From contig CM060733.1 in NCBI GenBank assembly GCA_030704615.1, positions 59,334,001 to 59,398,000 on the forward strand: a stretch of DNA of 64,000 bases, in the 5' to 3' direction. Under the pieces are notes generated by a model. That model did not search any database. It saw nothing but the letters and a program-made list of their open reading frames with translations, and was not told the origin of the DNA. Shown in pieces: positions 1-10,946 of the stretch. The DNA comes from Takakia lepidozioides. Taxonomy: Eukaryota; Streptophyta; Takakiopsida; Takakiales; Takakiaceae. The position numbers and the translations under genes are program-made. Positions within the stretch are counted from its first letter, which is position 1. The number at the start of each line of letters is the position of its first letter.

Positions 1-674
1 TGAAGAACATGGCCAACACGGAGGGGATGAGTGCACTACAAGGCACTAGTATGGATGAGGTCGGGGGTCATGCCAGGGATTGGATGAGAGCTCTGTGGGA
101 CTTAGGGGAATGCTGCCTCATTTAGGTGCTCTGACAAAGGGCGCGGAGTCATCAGGCTCATCGGATAGCTTTGAGTCCTCCTCTGAGGATGAGGATGAGG
201 ATGACTAGTCCTAGTCCATGTAGGTCCCAGGATCAGCCTACTGAACCCTTGTGAGCTTTTCAGCTCATTTCCTGTAAATATATTTCCATCTTTCCATCTT
301 CCATCTTATTCATGTGTCGCACCGTCCTCACCCTCGATTCATGCTTGCTCAATTGTGTACCTGCTAAATCAGAGAAATGGAACTGTAAGGTCTTCCATCC
401 CCAAAAACAAAACCAGGCAAAAAACAAAAAACCACCCCTAATTCACCCCAAAATCAACCCCCAACCCCCCCCCACCAGGCTGCCCTCGCGACTGCAGAAC
501 GTCGCCAATGGCGACGTGTTTTTGGGCGGGGGTTGCACGCCGCGACGGTCGGGCGTCGCCAATCCCATTTGCGGGCGGCAACCTCTGACACCCCCTACGA
601 CGTGTTTTTTTGGTGCGGGGGTCGCAAGCCGCGACGCCCTGGCGTCGCGTAGCCCGCCACCCTGCCCGCGCCAC

Positions 675-715
<41 letters not shown>

Positions 716-1227
716 TAAAAATAAATTTAAAAAAAAAACAACGCTTGAGCGTCTACAAAACCCACGCCCGGGCATGGTAGAGCCCGACTCCTGTTCCTGC
801 TGTTTTTTTTTGCCACGCCCAATAGTCGCTTGTAGCGACGCACTGACGTTGCTTGGCGTACCACCTGGCTTACGCCACGTGTTTTTGGGTTTTATGATGG
901 GACTCCCGGGCAGGTTAGAAAAAAAAGGGTGCGACGCCGCGCCGGCGCCCCCACCAATGCCGTCGGCTGGAGGTCCGCGACGGCGAGACGTCGCTCGACG
1001 GAGGCCCCTGCCATCGGCGCGGACGGCCTGAAAAGCGACGTCCGACAGTCGTGGGAGTTGGGGCGGGTGCTCGCGACCCCCATACGACGCATTTTTGCGA
1101 CGCCCATGCGACTGCCGGGTGACGGCCGGGCATCGCAAATTCTGCGCCTGCCCCCTGCCCGAAAAGGGCGTTTTCCCGACGCTGCGGCGTGGTTCGGTCG
1201 TCGCAAAGGCCCCCTTTTCCTGTAGTG
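1..1227 (+). mobile_element. CACTA (En/Spm-type) DNA transposon, 3' end
   Basis: The right border reads CCTTTTCCTGTAGTG, ending at 1227. This is the reverse complement of the CACTACA-type terminus of plant CACTA elements, with the usual A/T-rich stretch behind it. Positions 480-1210 are GC-rich and full of short GCGACG/CGTCGC words in both orientations, often after a run of T, which is how CACTA subterminal repeats look. A 35-bp poly-T lies at 676-710. Near the window start a frame open from about 57 ends at the TAG at 206-208 with a Ser/Glu/Asp-rich acidic tail; it may be the end of a transposase or accessory gene. The 5' end lies outside the window. The 3-bp target duplication cannot be checked; the bases after the end are TGA. 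Open frames through the GC-rich part are composition artefacts. Confidence 0.72.
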
Positions 1228-2286
1228 TGATAACTATTAAAATATTAGTTTATAAAATATGTATTCAATTTTGTATAAAACGAGAGGTGAAACGAAATCC
1301 CATATGTGAAACCAAATCTGCAATTCAATTGAATTACATAGACTTGTTTCTTTTCGTAGTTTTGGTGTCTTGAATCGTTTTGAAGCAATCGATCGTCTCT
1401 CTTGCCATCACACATGTGGTTGTTCACCAACTGAGTCACACATGTCATGGTACATATCCAATATCTGATGTTATGGAATAGTCAGCTCACAATTCAGTTG
1501 AATTGACGATGGTTTAGTTGAACTACAAAACTCAGTTCGCCATTCAATTGAACTGTAATGTATAATAATTAAAGTATTAGTTTATAAAATGTGTATTCAA
1601 TTTTGTCTATATGATAGGCCACGTTGGTGCCATTGCTTTTTAAACTTCATCTTCAAAAACTTCTAGCCACCCTCTCTCACCAGTGTTTTTATTTCTCGCG
1701 AAATGTCGCACTTTTTCGACCCCCCCAAAAAAAAATATATATTCTGTCATAAATTCCTTATTTTCTCATGGATGAAATCGCCAAAATTCTCCAAAAAAAT
1801 ATAAATCTTGGATGAATTCGCCTAATATGGATGAAAGTATAGAAGAGGATGATTCTGTCCAAATTTCAGTGGATGAACAGAAAATATGGCTATTTCCTGC
1901 AAAACTCAGTAGCCACTCCTGTTATTTTCCAAATTTGAAAAACAAAACACTGTCTCTCTGTCACCGCCATCTCTCACCCATCTCTGGAGAGCGTTGACTG
2001 CCAACGTGCTAGCTGTAGCCAATCCTGAACACGAACATTTCATCTATAACTGTGGATGAAATTAATTTATACTTGTCGTTACTTACTTAGTATTTATGCT
2101 CGTATTTCGACGTTTTACCATCCTCATACATCCATCTGTGCTGGGCAAAACCGGAGGAGGAATGGCAAAACCTTACCCACACTCTTCTCTCCCTTCTCTC
2201 TCTCTCTCTCTCTCTCTCTCTTTTGCTTGCAGGGATTTTTGTTTGAGCTGTGTGGTGGTGGTGGTGGATCTGTTGCTGGGCCAGCT
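1228..2286. other. AT-rich spacer and L31 promoter/5' leader
   Basis: No gene is seen up to the L31 start codon. The stretch holds a 39-bp imperfect direct repeat (1236-1274 and 1568-1606), several copies of the near-palindromic word CAATTCAATTGAA (about 1320-1560), and a CT-repeat at about 2195-2222. The CT-repeat is typical of plant 5' leaders and sits 65 bp before the L31 start. Confidence 0.5.
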
Positions 2287-3059
2287 ATGGTAGTGGCTGC
2301 GGCACCTGCGGTCATGGCACTCTCGGTTACCTCCTTGTCATCTGCATCCGGAGCATCCACTTCTCGCTCCTCGTTCTTCTCAGGAACCAACTGCGCATTT
2401 CAGGTGCCCCTCCTGTCTATGTATGTGTGAATGTGAATGTGTGGGTTTGGGCGTCATTTTTCTTTTCGATTGACCCGATTTCGTTTTCCCTTGGCATCTC
2501 CTTCGTCCTACTTCCTCGTGCAAATTCGTCTTTCTCTCTGCTCAGGCCCTCTTGTGTATGGAAAGATGATTATGACGCAACTGGGAAGGGTATTTTCACC
2601 ACAAGGCTCCGACATTGGTTGGGGTGGCAGGGCATGGCGGCTTGGAGGTGAATATCTCATTCTAGTGCGGAGAATTTTGTTTCTCAGTTTGGTGTTGGAA
2701 GGGAAGAAGAGAGTAACTTGGTGGTGTATGTGCAGGTGAACAGAGGGGAAGCGAGGGTTACGTGCCGAAAGCAGGAAATTCATCCCAAGTTTTTTAGTGA
2801 GGCGAAAGTATATTGCAATGGAGACCTGGTGATGACCACCGGTGGCACGCAGGGGGAGTATGTAGTGGATGTTTGGTCTGGTAACCATCCCTTTTATCAG
2901 GGTAATAAGACGACTCTCCTCCTCGATGCAGATAGGGTTGACAAGTTCAAGCAGCGGTATGGAGGTCTCTCGAACCTTGCCGCCATCCCAGTGCTAAACC
3001 ATGGAGAGATTGTGTTTGAGAAAAAGAAGAAAAATGTGAAGGGTAAAGGCAAAAAGTAG
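2287..3059 (+). CDS. RPL31: Plastid 50S ribosomal protein L31 (bL31c), nuclear-encoded
   Basis: Structural protein of the large subunit of the plastid ribosome. Best model: exon 1 at 2287-2403 and exon 2 at 2736-3059, with a GT-AG intron of 332 bp, giving 146 residues. Residues 1 to about 43 are rich in Ala and Ser, start MVVAAAP and look like a plastid transit peptide. The mature part begins near VTCRKQEIHPKFF and continues with VYCNGDLVMTTGG and VDVWSGNHPFY, the signature of bL31, then a basic Lys-rich tail as in other plant L31c proteins. The acceptor at 2734-2735 is followed by a second AG at 2742-2743, so a slightly shorter start of exon 2 is possible. A three-exon variant using a donor at 2421 and an exon at 2546-2647 also stays in frame but inserts about 40 unexpected residues, so I prefer the two-exon model. 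It converges with the PPR gene downstream. Confidence 0.9.
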
Positions 3060-4298
3060 AGAAAAGGGTGGGCATAAGTGTAGCCTTGGCTGTCAGGTTT
3101 TGAAGATTGGGGTCTTGGTGAAGTGTGCTCCTCAATGTTAAGTGGAAGTACATGGGTTTTTAGGGGAAAAGTGCAGGGTATTGAGATGAAGGTGTTTTGT
3201 AACTAGGAGAGTCCAATTGGCCTCCCGAAGCACCATCAGACCTGTAGAGTGTTGTTGTCTTCAAATTGGATGGAAGTACTACTGTAGTCTGCCGCTTACA
3301 TTTTCTGAAATTTGGGCTCAGTTTTTGGCCCTGTTCATAATGTGGACGTCGCTATGTAACATAAAGCACGGAAGTGATTGGACCACATTACTGTGAGGAA
3401 AAAAGTTGAATTATTTAAGAGATTGTCCACTGCCCCCCGGCGTGCCCTCCCTTCCTATTCTCTCTCTCTCACTCTCTTTCAACAAGGCTACGGCAAACAA
3501 AGCCTTTCTTTTCTGACTCTCTTGCCCTTCCTGTTCCTGTATACTGCATCTGCACCAATTGTTGTTCTGTGGCACGTCCCAAGTCTGCCCTTGTCTAAAC
3601 ATGACCTCTGAAGTTTCTCCTGCAAGGGTCTAGCCAGATAGATGCTGTTTCCCGCCATGCAATCACACCACAGAGCTAGCAGATGCCACAAAGGATGAAA
3701 CTATTTGGAATGGTCTATGAAACTCTAGTTACCAGCCTTCCAAGTGGAATGTTCATTGCATGATTACTACAAGTTTGCCATTAGAAGAGTATCTCCACTT
3801 TTAATTCAATGCGCAATGGTAGGTGGATGAGTTCACCAGAACAGCCAAGAGCTTTCAGTCTGAGACAAGTCCCTGGATTATTGCATCCCCAAATCTTGTA
3901 GGAAAGGATTGGAGAGGTGGACTGTGGGAGATGCTTCACCTCCACCTTCCATCTTCGAGAATCTAGAGGAATGCAGGATAGACAGTGTAAGTATTCACAA
4001 CCAGTCACTGGAGGCCAGCTTAAAGATGGTAACGAGTGGCACTGTCTGTAGAGAGGAGACGCATCAAGCCCCAATTCACGGATGAACTGTCAAGCAGTGT
4101 CCATGGAATTCATCTTGCCTCTCTAAGTGGAATATTGAAACATCAGAATTATGAAAGGAGGGCCAGTTTAATAACTAATACAGGTCCTCTAGCAGCACTT
4201 CGGCATGTGAAGTTGGCTACGGAACTGCCAGTGAGACCAGTTCAGACCCATTGATTTATAAATAACATACGCTGGACTCCTCTTTTGCAGCACTAGAG
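3060..4298. other. 3' untranslated and intergenic sequence between convergent genes
   Basis: This holds the 3' trailers of L31 (+) and of the PPR gene (-). I see no further gene. A short CT-rich patch lies near 3461-3480. Confidence 0.5.
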
Positions 4299-7164
4299 TC
4301 AGCTCTCGATGCTTTGATCAAAGCCTCCACAGGACTCCAGAATACTAAATGTGCCTGAATTGGGATGGATACCATTCTCTAACATTTCATTGTACAGTCT
4401 GCGGACTTCACCGCCTTCGTCTGCCTCTGAGAAGCAAGCCAGAAGTGTGTTGTATATGACGACGTTGGGTTTACACCCATTTGCTTTCATATCTTGAAGG
4501 ACTGTGCATGCAGCCTCCAATCTCCCTGCCTTTCCTGTTGGCATAAGACATCAACATCCCATGGTGAGCATGAAATGATGAATAACAACTGCAGCCTACA
4601 CATCTGAGAGTCAACGTGCTCAGAAACCCTAATGCTACCTCTCCCAAACCCTGTACAAGTTTTCTAAGTGACAGCCACGATCAATCTAGTTTTTCAGTCA
4701 AATTGGAACTGTGGGCTTCTCAGAAGAGTCTTACCAAAGCCATTGACAAGAATCCCGTAAGTGAAGATATCAGGTGAGTGCCCCGCTTCCTTCAGTTGGT
4801 GCAGAACTTTGCACGCCTCTTCCATGCGACCGGCTTTGCTAAGAGTATCCATTAGTATATTGCAAGTAATTTTATCTGTGGTATAGCCTTTCTCTTGCAT
4901 TTCATTGAAGATATTGAGGGCCATGTCTACATCGCCAGCCTTGCCAAGGCTATGGATAATAGTGCCGTAAACCAGAACATCGGGCTTGCACCCCTTCTCT
5001 TTCATTTCCTTAAAAAGAAAGCAGGCTTCCCCAAAATTTCCCACCTTGCTTAGACTCTGGATGAGACTAGCATAGGTGAAAACATCGGGGGTACACATGC
5101 CAACAGCCATGTCTTTGTAAAGTTGGTAAGCGTCTTCCACTCTACCTGCCTTCCCAAGGCCATTGATGAGAGAGTTATAGTTTACAACATTTGGCTCACA
5201 GCCCTTCTGCTTCATTTCAATAAATAATTGATAAGCAGCATCCAGCATCCCTGCTTTGCCCAAACCATCTATGAGGACTCCATAAGCAATGGAGTCGGGT
5301 CGGCAACCAACCTCCTTCATCTCTTTAAAGAGATTCAATGCTTCTTCCACTTTGCCAAGTCTCCCAAAGCTTTGAATAAGAGTACTGTAAGATATCACAG
5401 TTGGAATGTAGCCACTTTGCTTCATTTCTTGGAACATCTGATGAGCTTCCTCAACTCTCCCGACCTTGCCCAAAGCACCAATTATTATATTAAACGATAC
5501 GACATCAGGGCACAATCCATCCTCTCTCATCTCAAGAAAAAGCCAAACTGCCTCATCCACTTTCTTTACCTGCCCTAAGCAATACATCAGGCTGTTGTAG
5601 GTGAGGACGTCAGGCCGACATCCCTGGACTTTCATTCGCCTGAAAAGCAACATGGCATCATCCACATTGCCTGCCCGGCCAAGACCATCAATGAATATGT
5701 TGAATGTAAGTGTGTTGGGCAGACAGTCTGACTCTTCCATCTTGTTGAAAACTTTACGAGCTCTGTCATGGTAGCCTCCTCTCACCAGCACTTGTATCAA
5801 GCAGTTGTAAGCCTCAACACTCACTGGCAATCCACAGTGCTCCATCTCCTTGAAGGCCTCCAATGCCTCACCAATCAAATTGGCCCTGTGAAACAAACAG
5901 TGCTTCATGCAAGATACTGGAAAGCACTTAAGGTAAACACAAATTAAGCATACAATACTCCAGACATTTTCTACAAGTCTCAGTAACTTAAGGGACATAA
6001 ATTAGACAGCCTCAGTTCCTACACTGCTTTCCCAACAGGGCTATCTGGCATGGGGGTTTCTTATCCTCCCGGATCTTTTGACATCCATTTGACCTGGAGG
6101 AGGGTTCTCGTACATTGTAGTATGTTGTGTGTAGAAGCACATACTTTCACACCTGATATTCTCTCAGCTACGTCTGAGGCGTGACAGCCTTTGAAGGGCT
6201 TGACCCGGCACAGACTAGAGTGGTCCTTAAGGGGAAAAAACAGCATGTGAGAACGTCAACCTTGGGAGATGCAAGAAGGAACTCACAGCTCACAGCAATG
6301 CTACAAGTGACAGAGTGTAATGCAGCTCTAACATTAAAAGTACCTGCCATAGCTCCTCACCAGGGCCAAATAGGTGGCTGTGGACACCGCGCAGGACTCA
6401 TTCCGCATCTCCTCCAGCAATTGCTGCATTGCATCAAAGCGCCGTGCAGCCCCCAGTAGTCCAATCATCACAGAGTAGGTATGTGTGGTGTGGTCGTAGC
6501 CCTCTTGTTCTCGGGCCCAATTGAAGAAGCTCAGTGCCAGGTCCATGTCTCTCTGGCGCTTCAAGACCTCGCCCACATGTTGGGGCTTCATTCCCACTGC
6601 CAGCTGCTCCAGTAGCTCCTTCGTCTCCGGACCCCATTTCTTCTCCCTAAGAAGCTTACTTATACGAGCAACGACCCCTAGCTCTTGAAACCTTTGCTGA
6701 GAGTTTGACCTATTGCCCTCTTCTTCTGCCCTTCTCACTTGCGGTTGGAGAGACAATTCAGGAGAGTAGCATAGAATCTCAAAGCTGGCACCTTCTGGTA
6801 GCTGGCCCACATCTTCACTAACACTCAAGTTTTCTTTCTGCGGCGAAGTACAAGCCTCCTGAACAAGCCCTGATAAAGCAGATGCGGCACCGTGGAATGC
6901 CCGACATGAAGAGATACTCAAAGGTGCCTTCACAGATGGAGAATAATGGGATTGAGCACAAATCAATTTCCCCGAGTTAGAGCTGACAAACCTTCCACGA
7001 AACAGAATTGGCCGCAAACTTCCTGCTTGTATATTGGGTGCTCCTCTTGTACAAACACGCAACCTGCTCTCGATTACCTCTACTTTTGACGAGTCCCCAG
7101 TACAATAACTATCCAAAATCTTGGCAAACCTTCTCGCTAACCTTCTGGCAAACCTTCCTCTCAT
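4299..7164 (-). CDS. P-class pentatricopeptide-repeat protein, probably mitochondrial
   Basis: Three exons join cleanly in frame: 7164-6344, 5885-4735 and 4534-4299, with GT-AG introns of 458 and 200 bp. The product has 735 residues. The N-terminus is Arg-rich (MRGRFARRLARRFAKIL), typical of a mitochondrial presequence, although dual targeting cannot be excluded. From about residue 235 to the end there are about 14 consecutive 35-residue PPR motifs of the pattern xTYNxLIxxLGKAGRVEEA and no E or DYW extension, so it is P-class. Such proteins bind organelle RNA and act in stability, splicing or translation; the target cannot be read from the sequence. The last motif is incomplete before the stop. 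The start is the first in-frame ATG; a TTG lies three codons upstream. It diverges from the NYN gene at 7619. Confidence 0.92.
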
Positions 7165-7618
7165 ACTCCCCAAGATTCCTCTCTCCCTCCCGCTTCAGAG
7201 CACGTCCTGGTCCAATGGACCTCAACTCTTTGGTCAGCCGCTCTACACATTCGATGTATTCAGACCCAACCCACCCGCCAAATGTGATGGGCTCACGATT
7301 GCTTCACCTCTCAACCCTCTGTGGGGAAGGATCGACGACCCTAAAAACCCAGAATCCTAAAACCCTCGGTAATAAGAAGAGCCATGGTTGCAAGACAACG
7401 ATGCAGGGCTAATGGATGAATGCCACGTTAGTGGAAGTGCGTGAATCAGACTTGGCCGTCGTTCTTACGCACAAGGTTTCAAATGTCTGGCCCCGCATTC
7501 GATGCAGAGCTGCTGCCAAAATCGTTACTCAGAGAGATCAGACCTCGCGGATGAGTTCCTGAGATGAGTGAGTAGGTCCTTTTCGGATCTTGCAGGGAGT
7601 CTGTGCAGAGGGTGAGAG
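7165..7618. promoter_or_regulatory. Shared divergent promoter region (inferred)
   Basis: Only 454 bp separate the start codons of the minus-strand PPR gene (7164) and the plus-strand NYN gene (7619), so both promoters and both 5' leaders must lie here. I see no convincing TATA box on either side. Confidence 0.45.
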
Positions 7619-9265
7619 ATGGGCGAGCTCAGATGGGCGAGCCCGTTGATTTACAGACCATCCCATACTTTTCAACTTCCTGTTCGACCCCAGACCCATC
7701 AAACACCGCTGCATTTTCGCTGTGTTTGTGTTTCCAGGCCTTCGAGTATATCAGCTGAGACTAACCCCATACAAGAAGAGAGGAAACAGAGTGTGGCTGT
7801 TTTCTGGGACTTGGACAACAAGCCTCCGAAGTCTGTCCGTCCGTATGACGCTGCACTTCGTCTCAGGGATATGGCCGCGGAGTTTGGGAATGTTGTAGAT
7901 ATGGTGGCGTATGCTAATCGCCATGCTTTTATCTATGTCCCACAATGGGTGAGAGACGAGAGACAAGAGAGGAAGAGGCTAGATGTAATGGAGAGGCAGG
8001 GGCTGGTGGAGGTTGAAGAGCCTTATCTGTGCGAATATTGTGGGCGGAAATGTAAGACACATATCGCTCTGAAGAAGCATTTTAAACAGTTGCATGAGAG
8101 AGAGCGGAACAAACGAATGACCCACCTCAAACATTTGAAGGGGAAGCGACGGATCAAGTACAAGGAGAAGCTGGCCGACAAAGAAGTCAAATACAAGAAA
8201 GTGGCCAGTGAAATTTTAGTGCCGAAATTGGGCTATGGCTTGGGAGCAGAGCTCAAAAGGGCGGGCGTCTTTGTGAGAACTGTGGAAGACCGCCCGCAAG
8301 CTGCAGATGAAGCTTTGATGAAACACATGAATCTCTATATCGCCAGGTAATTTTTAGGAGAGAGAGTCATTGAGGGACTGGCAGAGAGGGAAACCCCGTT
8401 GGTGTGCACCTTGCAGGCTTTCCAATTAATATGTTTCATCTCTCTGAAATTTAGTCATGCTCTACTGTCTGGCCATGGTCGGGCTTCCATGCAGCAACCA
8501 CTGGAAGGTTGCCCGCATAGAATCTTGAGCATGCCATTTCTTCTTCGAAAGGAAGGTCGACACACAGATATACACCCCTTATCCACACCCTTTATCGAAG
8601 GGCGAGAGACCTATCAGCCTTGTTGCTTCAGCCTTGCCTGACGTGCTTGAATCCCAACAACATTAGGCTCTTTACAGAGCTGTTACCAGATTTATCTCAG
8701 AAACGTCATCAGGTGTGTTAGTCAGAATGAATGGAAGAAGGGACGTGCGGTCCCACAGGGCACACGGTTATTAACCCAGTGAAATCTGTGTGGCAGGGGG
8801 CTCGAGTGCCTGTGCCTGGTTTCTGACGATTCTGACTTCATCAATGTCTTGAGGCTGGCCCGAATGCATCGATTACTTACCATCGTGGTGGGTGAGACCA
8901 TGAGACTGAGAGGGTATGCAGATATGTCTTTCTCATGGGATGATGTGGCATCAGGCAGAGCCCAATGGCAGGCCTTGGAGGCCTACAAGCAGTGGTACAA
9001 CAAGGCAGCACTTGCAAAGGAGCTTCTGGATGATTCTGATCTTGAGGAAGGAGAAGGCTTGGACAGCGTGAGTGTGAGGCCTGCTGTTAAGATCTCAGCT
9101 TTCTCAGAGGAGGAAGGAGGGTGGAAGAGTGAGGACGAGGATAGCATGCTTGATGGCGGTGCATCTTTGGACAGGGTGCCTTCAGAGGTTGTTGATGATG
9201 CACTATGGGATGAATCTGACGAGTGGGATGGTGACTCCGATGATGAGTCAGAGATCGACAATTAA
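7619..9265 (+). CDS. NYN-domain (PIN-like) nuclease-family protein with C2H2 zinc finger
   Basis: Two exons, 7619-8346 and 8797-9265 (intron 450 bp, GT-AG), give 398 residues. The N-terminal 50 residues look like an organelle transit peptide. The NYN fold is seen in two parts: VFWDLDNKPP at about residue 61 carries the first acidic site, and LVSDDSDF, just after the exon junction, carries the second. Between them is a zinc finger beginning CEYCGRKCKTH, with two Cys and two His, followed by a basic, highly charged helix. Residues after about 300 are acidic and Ser-rich (EDEDSMLDGG, DSDDESEIDN) and probably disordered. It belongs to the plant family annotated as putative endonuclease with C2H2 zinc finger; an RNA substrate is an inference from the NYN family. 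It shares a divergent promoter with the PPR gene upstream. Confidence 0.88.
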
Positions 9266-10946
9266 TGGGTCTTTATATGTGGTTGGCCATCATGAATTAC
9301 ATCAGAGCAAGAGTTCACACTGCGGATACAATCATGGCAAGTCCAGGTCCAAGGTTTGTCTCCTCTCTCTCTCTCTCTCTCCACACATATCTCGGTGTTG
9401 AGTTTTCCTCCAGCTGTAACTGAGATGCACATATACGAAAAGTGGTTCAATCAGGTTAACACAAAGCTTTGGGTGTTACTAGATTTTTCCACTGCAGAGG
9501 GTGCTGTGTGGGTCGACCATTCCAACCATGCTAAGTCCCTAGAATCCATTCAGGCTCAAATAATGCATGTCTGCATGTTCTAGAACAGCTAATGTGGCTG
9601 TTCAGGGCAAGGTTGGCATCTCTAGAGGAGATGGATTCAAGGTCAGATGGTGGGGTCAGTTGACATGTCTAACACCAGATACCCTAAGATAATCCACTCT
9701 ATTTCTTGGAAGCAAGACCGCCTTGTTAAACAGGCTAAGTCCTGGCGGAAAGGGGTAGAAGACATTTTCAAGTATCAGAACATTAGTCCAGAAGAATTGA
9801 CCCTTCTGGATGAATGCTGGTGCCTTTGTTTTCATCCTTGAAAGCCATTCTTTTCCTTGGATCTGGCAATCTTGCTTTTATCTTGGTTACCTGGCAAATT
9901 TGTGTTCAGATTTTACTAGTCTTTACATTGATGTATCTCTCATGATAGTCTACACCTGTCGTTGATGCAGTCTGCTTTAGATAGCAGCAGGAGTGTTGCC
10001 CAATTTCATGCAGCCTCAGGTGCCTGAGGCAGACATGAACCTTTTGGTGGTACAGATCTCACGTGCCAATTATGGAGCCCTTGCAAGAAGCCTCCATGCC
10101 CCACATGGTGTCCCCTTTCCAACCTGTCGCCTCAAGAGTGGTGCTGACATTCGGGTTCATTACACTTGTGACCCGGCAAAGTTGTTACAGTGATGGATTT
10201 GGTATCAAGGAAGAGGTTTATCTCTGTGGGCAAGTATTTCCTCCAGCCTTCTCTTTTGCATGGATTGCTTGTAGGAGCCATGGTTAAGTGTTCCTTTTTG
10301 TTGCACCTCTGCCATCAACATCCACCCTGTAGCTCTTTTTCTGGATGAGAAAAGGCAGGAGATGAGGAAAAGTTTGTGGTTTAGCTAGCATGTGGATTGG
10401 TATGTTGGTCTCTGCTTTGCAATTCCCAATGTTATCTGACCTGATTTTTTATTTGGCATAGAAGAACGCTGTGGCAGTATTAGTTCAGAAATTTGGAAGC
10501 CTATCAGTGATCTATTTGTACTGAGCAGCTATAAAAATGGCCACCAATGAAATCCAGGCCACATACCACCCACAATTAGCTCTGTTTGGCTGTGATGGAA
10601 GTGAACCATCACATGCCAATCCACCAAACCTTTGATGCTTCGCTCAAGCTTTCACCAAGATTCCCAGACATTGGATACTCCGCATTCACTCCAAATAAAT
10701 CTACCAAGGCTTCCCATCTTTGGATTCCACTGCAAAACTGTCAACTTCTGGAACTTCAGGATGTTGTTCATGCTTACTGTTCATTGGAGAGTCTACAGTT
10801 CAGGTAAGTTGACTGGTCCTATTTGATTTGTGATAATAATGGACTGGAAGTGCAGTACTGGCTATTGCCTTCAATGAGGAATCATTTTTCTGAACTTCAC
10901 TTTTTACCATACCTGTTTCACCTTCACCTTTGAATTGTTGGATGAA
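9266..10946. other. 3' trailer and intergenic sequence
   Basis: Downstream of the NYN stop there is a short CT-repeat (about 9362-9382) and otherwise unremarkable sequence. Small open frames at 9647-9841 and 9993-10193 have no recognisable content and no clear splice partners. Confidence 0.45.

Noticed and set aside
34-40. CACTACA as the left end of a short 1.2-kb CACTA element
   Set aside because: Only seven bases match the right end, the flanking triplets differ (GTG before, TGA after), and no subterminal words follow it.
312-1225. Long frames on both strands in the GC-rich CACTA end
   Set aside because: They run through poly-T (poly-Phe or poly-Lys) and subterminal repeats. Composition explains them.
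2546-2647. Extra middle exon of the L31 gene
   Set aside because: It has possible splice sites but would insert residues not found in L31 proteins; the two-exon model is in phase and gives the usual length.
5228-5578. Plus-strand frame inside the PPR gene
   Set aside because: Antisense shadow of the repeats in exon 2.
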